64,000 nt of DNA from the NCBI GenBank assembly GCA_945882615.1, contig CAMCWK010000002.1, forward strand, positions 106,298 to 170,297, read 5' to 3'. Position 1 is the stretch's first letter; each line of letters begins with the position of its first letter. Positions 38,658-47,270 of this stretch are shown here, in pieces. Origin of the DNA: Rhizobium sp. Q54. GTDB lineage: Bacteria > Pseudomonadota > Alphaproteobacteria > Micropepsales > Micropepsaceae. The notes beneath the pieces were generated by a model. It made no database searches and was not told where the DNA came from. It saw nothing but the letters and a program-made list of their open reading frames with translations. The translations under genes and the position numbers were made by a program.

Positions 38658-39905
38658 ATGCCGCCCGCGCCGCAATTCCAGTCCGATTTCCTGCGTACTT
38701 TCGCTGCGCGCGGGGCCTATTATGACTGCTCGGCACCGCAGGATCTGGACGCACAGTTCCAGAAGGAGCGCGTCACCGCCTATATCGGCTTCGACTGCAC
38801 CGCCGACTCGCTGCATGTCGGCTCGCTGGTGCAGCTGATGACCCTGCGTCGGTTGCAGCAGGCCGGGCACCGTCCCATCCTGCTGATGGGCGGCGGCACC
38901 ACCAAGGCGGGTGACCCGTCCGGCCGGGACGACACACGGCTGATCCTCACCCCGGAGCAGATCGACGCCAACAAGCAGAGCATTCTGGGCGGCATCCGCC
39001 ATCTGCTGAAATTCGGCGATGGCCCGTCGGACGCCATCCTGGTGGACAATGCGGAATGGCTCGACAAGCTCGACTACATTCCCTTCCTGCGCGATGTCGG
39101 AAAGCATTTCTCCGTCAACCGCATGCTGACCATGGAAAGCGTCAAGCTGCGGCTGGACCGCGAACAGCCGCTGTCCTTCCTGGAATTCAATTATTCCATC
39201 ATGCAGGCCTATGATTTCGTCGAACTATACAAGCGCTATGGCTGCAAGCTGCAATCTTCGGGCTCCGACCAGTGGGGCAATGTCGTGTCCGGGATCGAGC
39301 TGGGGCGGCGCATGGAAAGTGTCCAGCTTTTTGGCTTGACGACGCCGCTGATCACGACCGCCTCCGGCGCCAAGATGGGCAAGACCGCTGCCGGCGCCGT
39401 GTGGCTGAATGCCGACCGAGTTTCGCCTTATGACTATTGGCAGTTCTGGCGCAACACCGAGGACCGCGACGTAGGCCGCTTCCTGCGCTTGTTCACCGAC
39501 CTCTCCGAAAGCGAAATTGCGCGGCTGGAAAAGCTCGAAGGCGCGGAGCTCAACGACGCCAAGAAAATCCTGGCGACCGAGGCCACCGCCATCCTGCATG
39601 GCCGTGAGGTGGCGGAAAAATCCGGCGACACCGCCCGGCGCGCCTTCGAAGAAGGTGCATCGGCGGAAGGGCTTCCCACCATCACCGCCACTTTGCCGGA
39701 TGGTATCCTCAATCTCACCGTGGCGGCGGGCCTGGCGGCGTCAAATTCCGAAGCCCGCAAACTGATCGCCAACAATGGCCTGAAGCTGAACGATACCGCC
39801 GTCTCGGACCCAAAGCTGACGGTGGATTCCTCTGCGCTTAACAGCGATGGGGTGCTGAAGCTGTCCAGCGGCAAGAAGAAACACGTGCTGGTGAAGCCAA
39901 CCTAG
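38658..39905 (+). CDS. tyrS: tyrosyl-tRNA synthetase
   Basis: 415 residues, class I, TyrRS type 1. The HIGH-like motif is in DCTADSLHVGSLVQL, the tyrosine pocket in DQWGNVVSGIELGRR, the KMSKS equivalent is AKMGKTAAGAVW, and an S4 RNA-binding domain is at the C-terminus (NSEARKLIANNGLKLNDTAV). KMGKT is a usual form in this group. Its stop codon overlaps the stop of the AsmA-like gene (shared CTAG). Confidence 0.97.
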   Translation: MPPAPQFQSDFLRTFAARGAYYDCSAPQDLDAQFQKERVTAYIGFDCTADSLHVGSLVQLMTLRRLQQAGHRPILLMGGGTTKAGDPSGRDDTRLILTPEQIDANKQSILGGIRHLLKFGDGPSDAILVDNAEWLDKLDYIPFLRDVGKHFSVNRMLTMESVKLRLDREQPLSFLEFNYSIMQAYDFVELYKRYGCKLQSSGSDQWGNVVSGIELGRRMESVQLFGLTTPLITTASGAKMGKTAAGAVWLNADRVSPYDYWQFWRNTEDRDVGRFLRLFTDLSESEIARLEKLEGAELNDAKKILATEATAILHGREVAEKSGDTARRAFEEGASAEGLPTITATLPDGILNLTVAAGLAASNSEARKLIANNGLKLNDTAVSDPKLTVDSSALNSDGVLKLSSGKKKHVLVKPT

Positions 39906-42900
39906 TTGGCGGGCGGCTTGGGCGCGGGCGGCGCGGTGGCCTGCGCATTCGACGGCGCATTGGCGGCGTTCGGCATGTCGCCTTCAAAAATGCGGCGCAG
40001 GATACCCGGCGTCAGGATCGAGAGCGGATTGGTGGAGATCACCGGCTGCTCGGAATTGCCGGTCATGGAATAGGTGATGCCGAAAATGCCTTCACCCTTC
40101 TTGGAGGCCAGGATATCGCCCAGCAGCGGCACGTTGCTGATCAGCGAATTGACCCCATAGGCCGGAACCAGCGAACCCTTGAGCGCCAGGACGCCCTTGG
40201 GCCGATCGATATAGCCATCGGCACTGGCCCCGATGGCAGGGCCGCGTACCCGGGCGCCATCGACGCTGATGACATTGTTCCTGGAGCTGAACGGCATGTT
40301 CAGTTCATCCAGGGTCATGCCGTCGCCGCCCATCAGATCGCCCAGGCCCGTCAGCGATCCTGCCGAGAACAGACGCGCCAACAGGGATTGATTGACCATG
40401 GTGAAGTCCCTCACCGTCAGCGTACCGGTGAAATCCGGGGCGGGATTGTTGGGATTGACCAGGTCGCTGGCCTGGCCCGGCAGGTTGACGATGGTGGAAA
40501 GCTGACCGCCGCGCATGCTTTCAAAGGCAAACAACCCGCGCGCCAGCAGGCCGGCATCACCGCTGGTCAGCGTGACCTTGCGCCCGGTGGCCGAGGTTTC
40601 GAGATTGGCGGCGATCGGTGTCGCGGTGCGGCCGGTCATCGCCAGATTGCCGCTCATCGCCAGCGCTGACGGGCGAATGCCGATGCCGGCCAGATTGAGA
40701 TTGAAGGGCATGATGGCGACGCCCGAGCGCATCGCCAGCCGGTCCAGCCTGGCGTCGATGCGAAAACGCCCTTCCGGCGTATCGTCCTGCACCTGTGCGG
40801 CCGCGCCGCCCGGCACTTCATTGGTGCCGTTGCGGCCGACCTTTGAACCGTCCAGCGAGCGGCCGCGCAGCACATAGTCATTGCCATTGGCGGTGCGGGT
40901 CAGCTGGAAGGACAGGTCGTTGAGCGAGCCCATCTTGACGGAGGGGAAATTCAGCACCGTCAATTCGCCATCCTTGTTGAAGTTGGCCGTGCCGGTGGCG
41001 TTCATCACCGGCCCGGTGATGCGGATGGTTTCATCCGACAGCACATTGCCCGGCGCGAAATTGGCCGTGATGCGGCCACTGGCGGGTTGCCCGGGGGTTT
41101 TTTCAAGATTGACAATGGGGACGCTCAGACGCGCGGGCGTGAAATCCACCGCCACATCGGCGCGCACCAGATTGCCGCTGCGCCCGATGATATCGGCGGT
41201 GATCGGCACCGCGCCGCGGAAAAAGCGCAGCAGGTTGATATTGAGCGCGGCGCGGCCCCCTTCGGTCATGACGCCCTTGACCAACAGCTTGGTGGTATTG
41301 GGATCGGTGGTGCGGAAATCCTCGGTCCAGTCCACATTCAGGCGGGAGTCCGCCAGGTTGACAACGCCCACCTGGCGCAGACGGGCATTGTCGATATCAA
41401 ATGTGACATCGCCATTCGTAATGCGGGTGCGCGCACCCAGCGTCACCGCGAAATTCTGGACCCGCGCCTTCACCGAAATGCCGACATCGTCCACCGGAAG
41501 ATCGGCGAGCATCGGCACTTTGAAGGCAAGATCGGCGCTGGCGGTACCGCCGGTCTGTTTGGGATCAATGCCAAACTTGGTGGGATAGTTCAGCGGCTTC
41601 ATGTCGATCAGGGTCATGACATCGGTCATGGTCCCGTCGATATGCACATTGAACAGCCCCACCGTGCCGGTCTGGTGCAGGTCCGGAATCAGCGCCGCGC
41701 CCCTGCTGGCGGTCAGCATTCCGATCCTTCCCGTGGTGAAGCTGGCCCGGAAGGTATCACCGGTCAGGATCGCGTCGCCATTGACGCCCGTGGCGCGGGT
41801 CAGGCCGTCGACATAGCTGCCTTCCAGACCCTTCATTGCGAAGGTCATCTTCAAGGACTCTTCGGGAAGAATCGCCTGGTCCAGCACGCCTGGCGCGAAG
41901 TTCGTCGCTGCTTCCAGCGGGCCGATCATGCCGGCGAAAATATTCGCATCGATCCAGTCCCGCGCCCCCGGCGCTACCGGCTGCGGCCAGTATCGCAACA
42001 GGGTGCGTATCGGCAGGGCGGGAATGCGCGCCTTGGCCACCAGCCCCGGCGCGCCCTCGTCGTTCAGCGTCACGGTGCCGGAGGCATCCAGTGCAAAGCC
42101 CTGCGCCGCCACCGCCAACCTGGAAACCTCGAACTGGCGCGTGGCGGTCAGATAGTCCGCCGCGAAAGTGATCGACTGGTAGGCAACCTTGTCCTTGAAC
42201 AGGCCAGGCATATCCAGGGCGATTTTCGTGGCCGTAAGCTCGCCATGGACGCGCTCCAGTTTGCCTTCGGCATCCAGAATGAAATCGCCCCCACCCGTCA
42301 TCACCGCCCGGGCCTCGCGCGCATCCAGCACGGCATCGCTCAGCGTCAGGTGACGCAGCTTGCCGTCATAGCGTCCCGCCAGCTTGAGGGCGCGGATATG
42401 CAGCGCCTTGCTGCGGAGTTGGGCGAAGGGAATCTCGCCACTGGCGGTCATGTCGAACGCCGCCGCCGCCAGAACCGCGCCGGGATTGACGGTGAATGTG
42501 CCGGAGGCATTGGCCGTCAGCGGTATGTTCTTGAGGCCCGCGAACATCTGTGCGCTGCGCCCTAGCCCGCGCAGGTCGAGGCCCGCGATCTTGATGCTGC
42601 CCTGAATGGGTCCGCGCGCCGGCGGCAGGGTGAGATCGGCGGTGACGTGGCTGCGGCTGCCGGCCAACAGCACATCGGACTCGAAACTGGCGCCGATCGC
42701 CTCGTCCCGCGCGCGGATGGTGAGCTGGGCGCGCGGCGCGGTGACCTCGAGGCCACTGATCTCATCGCGAATGGTGATATTGGCATCACGCACCGCGAAG
42801 CTTTCCAGCGACGAGGACTCACCGCTCCGCTTGTCAATCACGGCGCGGATGCGTCCGATGATATCGTCGTCATCCGCTTCGCGCTGGGTGCCCAGCCGGA

Positions 42901-43357
42901 TGCGTCCCGATTTCATGTGCACCAGGGTGAACTTGACCCCAACCAGGGTAATGCGGGTGACCACAAACTCGCCCTGGAGGAAGGGCGCGGCAGCCAGATC
43001 GATCGCGGCCTTGGGGGCGGTGGCGACGATCTGGCCGCGATTGTCGTAGAGGCGCGTGCCCATCACGACCAGATTCACCCGGCCCTGGTCGCGGCTCCAT
43101 TCGATGGCGGCGCGGTCATAGTCCAGATTGATGCCGGGCAGCGCCTCCTGGATCGCCCCCGCCAGGGTACCCTTGAGCGGACCCAGCGAGACCGGCCCCC
43201 ACAGCAGGCGCAGGCCGGCCCCGACCATGAAAAAAACGATAGCCGCCACCAGCACGCCAGCGGTCAACGCGGCGCGGCTGATATGGTGAGCCTTTATGTA
43301 GTCGGAAAAAGGCAGCTTCACGCGGGGTCCGGCTTGATATCGGGTCCAGTATTGCAA
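39902..43357 (-). CDS. AsmA/YhdP-like large envelope protein (DUF3971 type)
   Basis: 1151 residues from the TTG at 43357 or 1139 from a GTG at 43321, where GGACCCC gives a better ribosome-binding site. One N-terminal membrane segment (AALTAGVLVAAIVFFMVGAGLRLLWG) is followed by a very long, beta-strand-rich region with many SLxxLxL repeats, then an AsmA_2-like C-terminal part (FTGTLTVRDFTMVNQSLLARLFSAGSLTGLGDLMGGDGM... LKGSLVPAYGVNSLIS) and a proline-rich tail. This architecture matches YhdP/AsmA-like bridge-type proteins thought to move phospholipid to the outer membrane. Function is inferred from the family. Confidence 0.88.
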   Translation of the reverse strand: MQYWTRYQAGPRVKLPFSDYIKAHHISRAALTAGVLVAAIVFFMVGAGLRLLWGPVSLGPLKGTLAGAIQEALPGINLDYDRAAIEWSRDQGRVNLVVMGTRLYDNRGQIVATAPKAAIDLAAAPFLQGEFVVTRITLVGVKFTLVHMKSGRIRLGTQREADDDDIIGRIRAVIDKRSGESSSLESFAVRDANITIRDEISGLEVTAPRAQLTIRARDEAIGASFESDVLLAGSRSHVTADLTLPPARGPIQGSIKIAGLDLRGLGRSAQMFAGLKNIPLTANASGTFTVNPGAVLAAAAFDMTASGEIPFAQLRSKALHIRALKLAGRYDGKLRHLTLSDAVLDAREARAVMTGGGDFILDAEGKLERVHGELTATKIALDMPGLFKDKVAYQSITFAADYLTATRQFEVSRLAVAAQGFALDASGTVTLNDEGAPGLVAKARIPALPIRTLLRYWPQPVAPGARDWIDANIFAGMIGPLEAATNFAPGVLDQAILPEESLKMTFAMKGLEGSYVDGLTRATGVNGDAILTGDTFRASFTTGRIGMLTASRGAALIPDLHQTGTVGLFNVHIDGTMTDVMTLIDMKPLNYPTKFGIDPKQTGGTASADLAFKVPMLADLPVDDVGISVKARVQNFAVTLGARTRITNGDVTFDIDNARLRQVGVVNLADSRLNVDWTEDFRTTDPNTTKLLVKGVMTEGGRAALNINLLRFFRGAVPITADIIGRSGNLVRADVAVDFTPARLSVPIVNLEKTPGQPASGRITANFAPGNVLSDETIRITGPVMNATGTANFNKDGELTVLNFPSVKMGSLNDLSFQLTRTANGNDYVLRGRSLDGSKVGRNGTNEVPGGAAAQVQDDTPEGRFRIDARLDRLAMRSGVAIMPFNLNLAGIGIRPSALAMSGNLAMTGRTATPIAANLETSATGRKVTLTSGDAGLLARGLFAFESMRGGQLSTIVNLPGQASDLVNPNNPAPDFTGTLTVRDFTMVNQSLLARLFSAGSLTGLGDLMGGDGMTLDELNMPFSSRNNVISVDGARVRGPAIGASADGYIDRPKGVLALKGSLVPAYGVNSLISNVPLLGDILASKKGEGIFGITYSMTGNSEQPVISTNPLSILTPGILRRIFEGDMPNAANAPSNAQATAPPAPKPPAN

Positions 43358-43469
43358 CTGTTAGGCTTAAAAAGGGCAAATGTTCCAGCCCCTTGGTAAC
43401 GCATGGTGCGATTGCACAGACCCGTCCGAATAGGCTTAAATCCATGGGCGGCAAGGGTTTGGGAACTTT

Positions 43470-43949
43470 ATGGGGTTGGGAGCGGGCGGTTTGTCGTCAG
43501 GAGACCGGGCACCTTCATTCAAAATCGCCACCGACGGGGGCGAAACACTCTCTTCGGCCGGGCTGAAGGGGGCGCCCTATATCGTCTATTTCTATCCCAA
43601 AGATGACACGTCCGGCTGTACCAAGCAGGCGATTGCCTTCTCGGCGACCCTGCCCAAATTCCGCAAACTAGGCGTCGAGGTGATCGGTGTTTCCCGCGAC
43701 AGCCTGGAGGCCCACGCCAAATTCCGCAAAAAGCACAAATTGAAGGTCGCGCTGGGCTCTGACCCCGAGACCAAAATGGCCAAGGACTGGGGCGTCTGGA
43801 TCAAGAAGAGTCTTTATGGCCGCGAATATATGGGGCTGGAACGCGCCACCTTCCTGGTAAATGACAAGGGTATGATCGCGCAGGCATGGCATAAGGTTAA
43901 GGTGCCCGGCCATGTCGAGGCCGTGCTGGAGGCCGCGAAAAGCCTATGA
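43470..43949 (+). CDS. bcp: peroxiredoxin, BCP/PrxQ type, single cysteine
   Basis: 159 residues of thioredoxin fold. The peroxidatic Cys is in DDTSGCTKQAIAF; the usual resolving Cys five positions on is replaced by Ile, and the protein has no other cysteine, so it must rely on an external thiol. The rest (VIGVSRDSLEAHAKFRKKHKLKVALGSDPE... GLERATFLVNDKG) fits the family. It should reduce hydroperoxides in the cytoplasm. Its stop overlaps the ATG of the M23 gene. Confidence 0.93.
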   Translation: MGLGAGGLSSGDRAPSFKIATDGGETLSSAGLKGAPYIVYFYPKDDTSGCTKQAIAFSATLPKFRKLGVEVIGVSRDSLEAHAKFRKKHKLKVALGSDPETKMAKDWGVWIKKSLYGREYMGLERATFLVNDKGMIAQAWHKVKVPGHVEAVLEAAKSL

Positions 43950-45523
43950 AAACACTGTTTCGCCGCGCCGGTAGCCCGCGATTAACCTCAGGATCGTTTT
44001 TCTGGAACAGGCGGTTGCCGGATCAGAATCAACAGGGTAAAATGCCGGCCACTGGCGGCAAGTCCCCAAAGAATTCCGAAATGACGGCGACGTTCCTGGA
44101 ACGCGTCTGGGCCTGGATTCATCAAACCTTTCCAGAGCGCCAGATCTATATCCGCAGCGATGGGCGGGGGCAGTTCTTCACCTTCGGGCCGTCGCTCCAG
44201 GCAACCCTGGCCGGCCTGACCCTGATCTTCCTGGGCTGGGTGGCGTTCGCCACCGTCAATGTGATTTTCAAGGACCGCATCATCACCGCCAAGGATCACC
44301 GCTATCAGCAGATGCAGGCCGCCTATGAAAACCGCGTCGCCGATCTGCAGGTCTCCTATGACGAACTGAATGGCGCGCTGGTCGGGGCGGAAGACCGTTT
44401 CAAGGCGATCGCCGACGGCCTGCAGGCCAAACAGAACGCCATTGCCGGCTTCCTCAACCGCGCCAATCAGGTGCAGGCCAGCCTGGGCGGCCGAAAGGCC
44501 GCGTCTCCCGTACCGCAGCTTTCGCCCGGCGCCCTGCCGGCCGCCCGCCCCGCCCCCGGCGTTCCGGATGTGGAAGCGCCCGCCGATCTCCATCTCGAGG
44601 ATGGCGGTTCGTCCCAGCTGACCATGATGCCCGGTCCCGCCACGCCCCAGCCGCGCACCGCCCGTCCCGTCAAATCCAGCGCGTTGGGCAAGGCCATGCA
44701 GCGCTTCACCGCGCTGTTCCACGGTCTGGGCGAAAAGCTGCACATGACGGCCCAGGCCAGTGCGTCGCACGAACTGCCCGCCGCCTATGCGGAGCATCCG
44801 GCACTGCGCGCCCTATCCGAGCAGACCGACCGTCTGGCGCAGATCGGACGCAATGAGAATCTGCTCATGGCCAAGACAGAAGGCGCCCTGGGCCAGGGCG
44901 TGGGTATGCTGCGCAATGTGATGCGCCGCACCGGCATCAATCCCGATACCTTCGCCCGCAAAATCGCCGCGAGCGAAGGCTTGGGCGGCCCCGACATTCC
45001 GCTGGACCAGGTGCGCATCGAAGGCATCAGCGATCCGACCTTCACCAAGGCCTATCTCAGCGCCGCAGCGGTGCTGGACGAACTCAATACCCTGTCGACG
45101 GCGCTGGACCATGTGCCGCTGGCGATGCCGGTCAGCACCACGGGCTTCGACAGAAGCAGCGGCTTCGGCGCACGCGTCGATCCCTTCACCCGCCGTTACG
45201 CCTTCCATCCCGGCATCGACTTTGCGGGCCCCTGGGGCTCGGCGGTGCGCGCCACGGCGCCGGGCAAAGTCGTCTTTGCCGGCTATCGCGGCGGTTACGG
45301 CAACATGGTGGAGATCGACCATGGTTTTGGTCTGCACACCCGTTACGGCCATCTGTCGAAGATCACCGTGCGCAATGGCGCGCGCATCGACAAGGGCGGC
45401 AATCTCGGCCGGGTAGGCTCGACGGGGCGCAGCACCGGCCCCCATGTTCATTACGAAGTCTGGTATGACAATGTCGTGAAGAACCCCAACCACTTCATCG
45501 AGGCGGGCCGCAATGTTTTCTAG
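43946..45523 (+). CDS. membrane-anchored M23 peptidase
   Basis: 525 residues from ATG 43946, overlapping the bcp stop (ATGA). One membrane segment (SLQATLAGLTLIFLGWVAFATVNVIF, about residues 82-107) is followed by a coiled coil and a low-complexity proline-rich linker, then a C-terminal LytM domain with zinc ligands in RRYAFHPGIDFAGPWGS and TGPHVHYEVWYDN. Many such proteins are endopeptidases or their activators; here the HxxxD and HxH ligands are present. An internal ATG at MTATFLERV is an alternative start. The bactofilin gene overlaps its 3' end, a pairing seen for cell-shape control. Confidence 0.93.
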   Translation: MKTLFRRAGSPRLTSGSFFWNRRLPDQNQQGKMPATGGKSPKNSEMTATFLERVWAWIHQTFPERQIYIRSDGRGQFFTFGPSLQATLAGLTLIFLGWVAFATVNVIFKDRIITAKDHRYQQMQAAYENRVADLQVSYDELNGALVGAEDRFKAIADGLQAKQNAIAGFLNRANQVQASLGGRKAASPVPQLSPGALPAARPAPGVPDVEAPADLHLEDGGSSQLTMMPGPATPQPRTARPVKSSALGKAMQRFTALFHGLGEKLHMTAQASASHELPAAYAEHPALRALSEQTDRLAQIGRNENLLMAKTEGALGQGVGMLRNVMRRTGINPDTFARKIAASEGLGGPDIPLDQVRIEGISDPTFTKAYLSAAAVLDELNTLSTALDHVPLAMPVSTTGFDRSSGFGARVDPFTRRYAFHPGIDFAGPWGSAVRATAPGKVVFAGYRGGYGNMVEIDHGFGLHTRYGHLSKITVRNGARIDKGGNLGRVGSTGRSTGPHVHYEVWYDNVVKNPNHFIEAGRNVF

Positions 45524-46016
45524 CAAAAGCAAAGACAGCGTTCCGGTGCCGCAGCCCATGGCCACCGTGCCGGTGAGCGCCGCCAAGCGTCCGCGCCAGC
45601 TATCGGCGCCGTCCATCATCAGCGCCGACATGGTGACCAACGGCACGCTGGTATCCTCGGGCGACATCCAGATCGATGGCCGCGTCGAGGGCGATGTGCG
45701 CAGCGTCGGGCTGGTGATCGGCGACAAGGCCGAGATCCATGGCGAGATCCTGGCCGAAGACGTGACCGTCCGCGGCAAGGTGATGGGCCGAATCCGCGCC
45801 CGCAAGGTTCTGCTGGCCGCGACCAGCCATGTCGAAGGCGACATCCTGCACGAAGCCTTTGCGGTGGAATCCGGGGCCTTCTTCGAAGGCAATTGCCGCC
45901 ATTCCGACAACCCGCTGGGAGACGCGCAGCGCGCGCCCGCCTCCGCCGGCACATATGAATCGGAAAAGCCCTCGGCCCAGGCGCTATTCGCGCCCCTGAG
46001 CCCGGTTACAGGCTAA
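45513..46016 (+). CDS. bactofilin
   Basis: 167 residues. The central bactofilin beta-helix core runs from about 35 to 130: SIISADMVTNGTLVSSGDIQIDGRVEGDVRSVGLVIGDKAEIHGEI... GKVMGRIRARKVLLAATSHVEGDI, with disordered ends. Bactofilins polymerise without nucleotide and localise cell-wall enzymes. The start overlaps the M23 gene by 11 bases, suggesting the two act together at the membrane. Confidence 0.95.
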   Translation: MFSSKSKDSVPVPQPMATVPVSAAKRPRQLSAPSIISADMVTNGTLVSSGDIQIDGRVEGDVRSVGLVIGDKAEIHGEILAEDVTVRGKVMGRIRARKVLLAATSHVEGDILHEAFAVESGAFFEGNCRHSDNPLGDAQRAPASAGTYESEKPSAQALFAPLSPVTG

Positions 46017-46021
46017 GCCAG

Positions 46022-47153
46022 CTATTCGATATCTTCGATCTTTTCACGCGGTTTGCCACCAACCTCCTGCGCCAGGGCGGCCGCCATGAAAGGATCCAGG
46101 TCGCCATCCAGAACATCGCTGGGGGTGCGGCTTTCCACGCCGGTGCGCAAATCCTTCACCAGCTGATAGGGCTGCAATACATAGGAGCGTATCTGGTGGC
46201 CCCAGCCGATCTCTTTCTTTTCCCCGACAAAGGCGCCGGTCTCGTCCTTTTTGCGCTGCAACTCGATTTCATACAGCCGCGCCTTGAGCATGTCCCAGCA
46301 GATGGCGCGGTTCTGGTGCTGCGAGCGTTCGGACTGGCTGGCCACCGCAATGCCGGTGGGAAGATGGGTGATGCGCACCGCGCTCTCGGTCTTGTTAACG
46401 TGCTGTCCGCCCGCGCCGCTGGCCCGGTAGACATCGATGCGCACGTCTTTTTCCGGAATCTCGATATTGATCGACTGGTCGATCACCGGATAGACCGTGA
46501 CCGATGAAAAAGACGTGTGCCGCCGGGCATTGGAATCGAAGGGCGAAATCCGCACCAGCCGGTGCACCCCGGCCTCGGTCTTCAGCCAGCCATAGGCATT
46601 CGCGCCCTTGATCAGCAGGGTGGTGGACTTAATGCCCGCGCCCTCGCCTTCGCTTTCCTCGATCAACTGCAGCTTGTAATCGTGGCGTTCAGCCCAGCGC
46701 GTGTACATGCGCAGCAGCATCGAGGCCCAGTCCTGGCTTTCGGTGCCGCCGGCCCCGGCATGGATTTCGATATACGAGTCATTGCCGTCGGCTTCACCCG
46801 ACAGCATGGACTCCAGCCGCATCTGCTCGGCGCGCCTGTTCAGCGCCAGCAGGGAATTTTCCGCGTCCGTCACCATGGCCGCGTCGCTTTCGGCTTCCGC
46901 CATCTCGATCAGGCCGCGGGCATCGGCCAGTTCGGCTTCCAGCTTGCGCAACGAGCCCAGCGACGACTCCAGCTTCTGGCGCTCGCGCATCAGCTTCTGC
47001 GCGTTGGTGGGATCATTCCAAAGGGCGGGGTCTTCGGCTTTGGCGTTCAGTTCGTCCAGGCGGCGATTGGCGACATCCCAGTCAAAGATGCCTCCTCAGC
47101 AGGGCGATGGCCTGCTGGATGTCGTCGGCGGCGCGGCTGATTTCAGGACGCAT
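46022..47153 (-). CDS. prfB: peptide chain release factor 2 (programmed +1 frameshift)
   Basis: 376 residues after frameshifting. Translation begins at ATG 47153 ([23 protein letters not shown]), meets an in-frame TGA at codon 24 (47084-47082) and continues in the +1 frame as [24 protein letters not shown]. The slip site CTTTGAC is preceded by AGGAGG (47096-47091). The rest is a complete RF2: the stop-recognition tripeptide SPF in [15 protein letters not shown] and the GGQ loop in [15 protein letters not shown]. It recognises UGA/UAA and autoregulates its own synthesis by this frameshift. It lies downstream of mrcA. Confidence 0.96.
47081..47096 (-). promoter_or_regulatory. prfB programmed frameshift signal
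   Basis: On the minus strand AGGAGG, three bases, then CTT TGA C. This is the conserved RF2 arrangement: an internal Shine-Dalgarno pairs with 16S rRNA and promotes +1 slippage from CTT to TTT when RF2 is scarce. The spacing equals that in Escherichia coli. Confidence 0.95.
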
Positions 47154-47189
47154 GGCGCGCTGTATAAGAAGATCGGCTGACAACGTAAA

Positions 47190-47260
47190 GCGGTTTCACG
47201 CCGCTTCGCAGGTCCACTGGACCTGCTCACACGCTTCGCGTGACGCGGCGAAAGTCCACG
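47190..47260. repeat. palindromic segment between mrcA and prfB
   Basis: The perfect palindrome GCAGGTCCA-C-TGGACCTGC (47208-47226) sits between flanking GC-rich partial complements (TTTCACGCCGCTTCGC at about 47194-47209 and CGCGTGACGCGGCGAAA at about 47238-47254). It occupies the 117-base gap after the mrcA stop. It could be a processing or termination hairpin, or one copy of a dispersed repeat family. Confidence 0.55.
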
Positions 47261-47270
47261 CACAGGCGGT

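Noticed and set aside
38619..39107. upstream extension of anmK
   Set aside because: The in-frame extension is antisense to tyrS; MAETLKVMGLMSGTSLDG is the family N-terminus.
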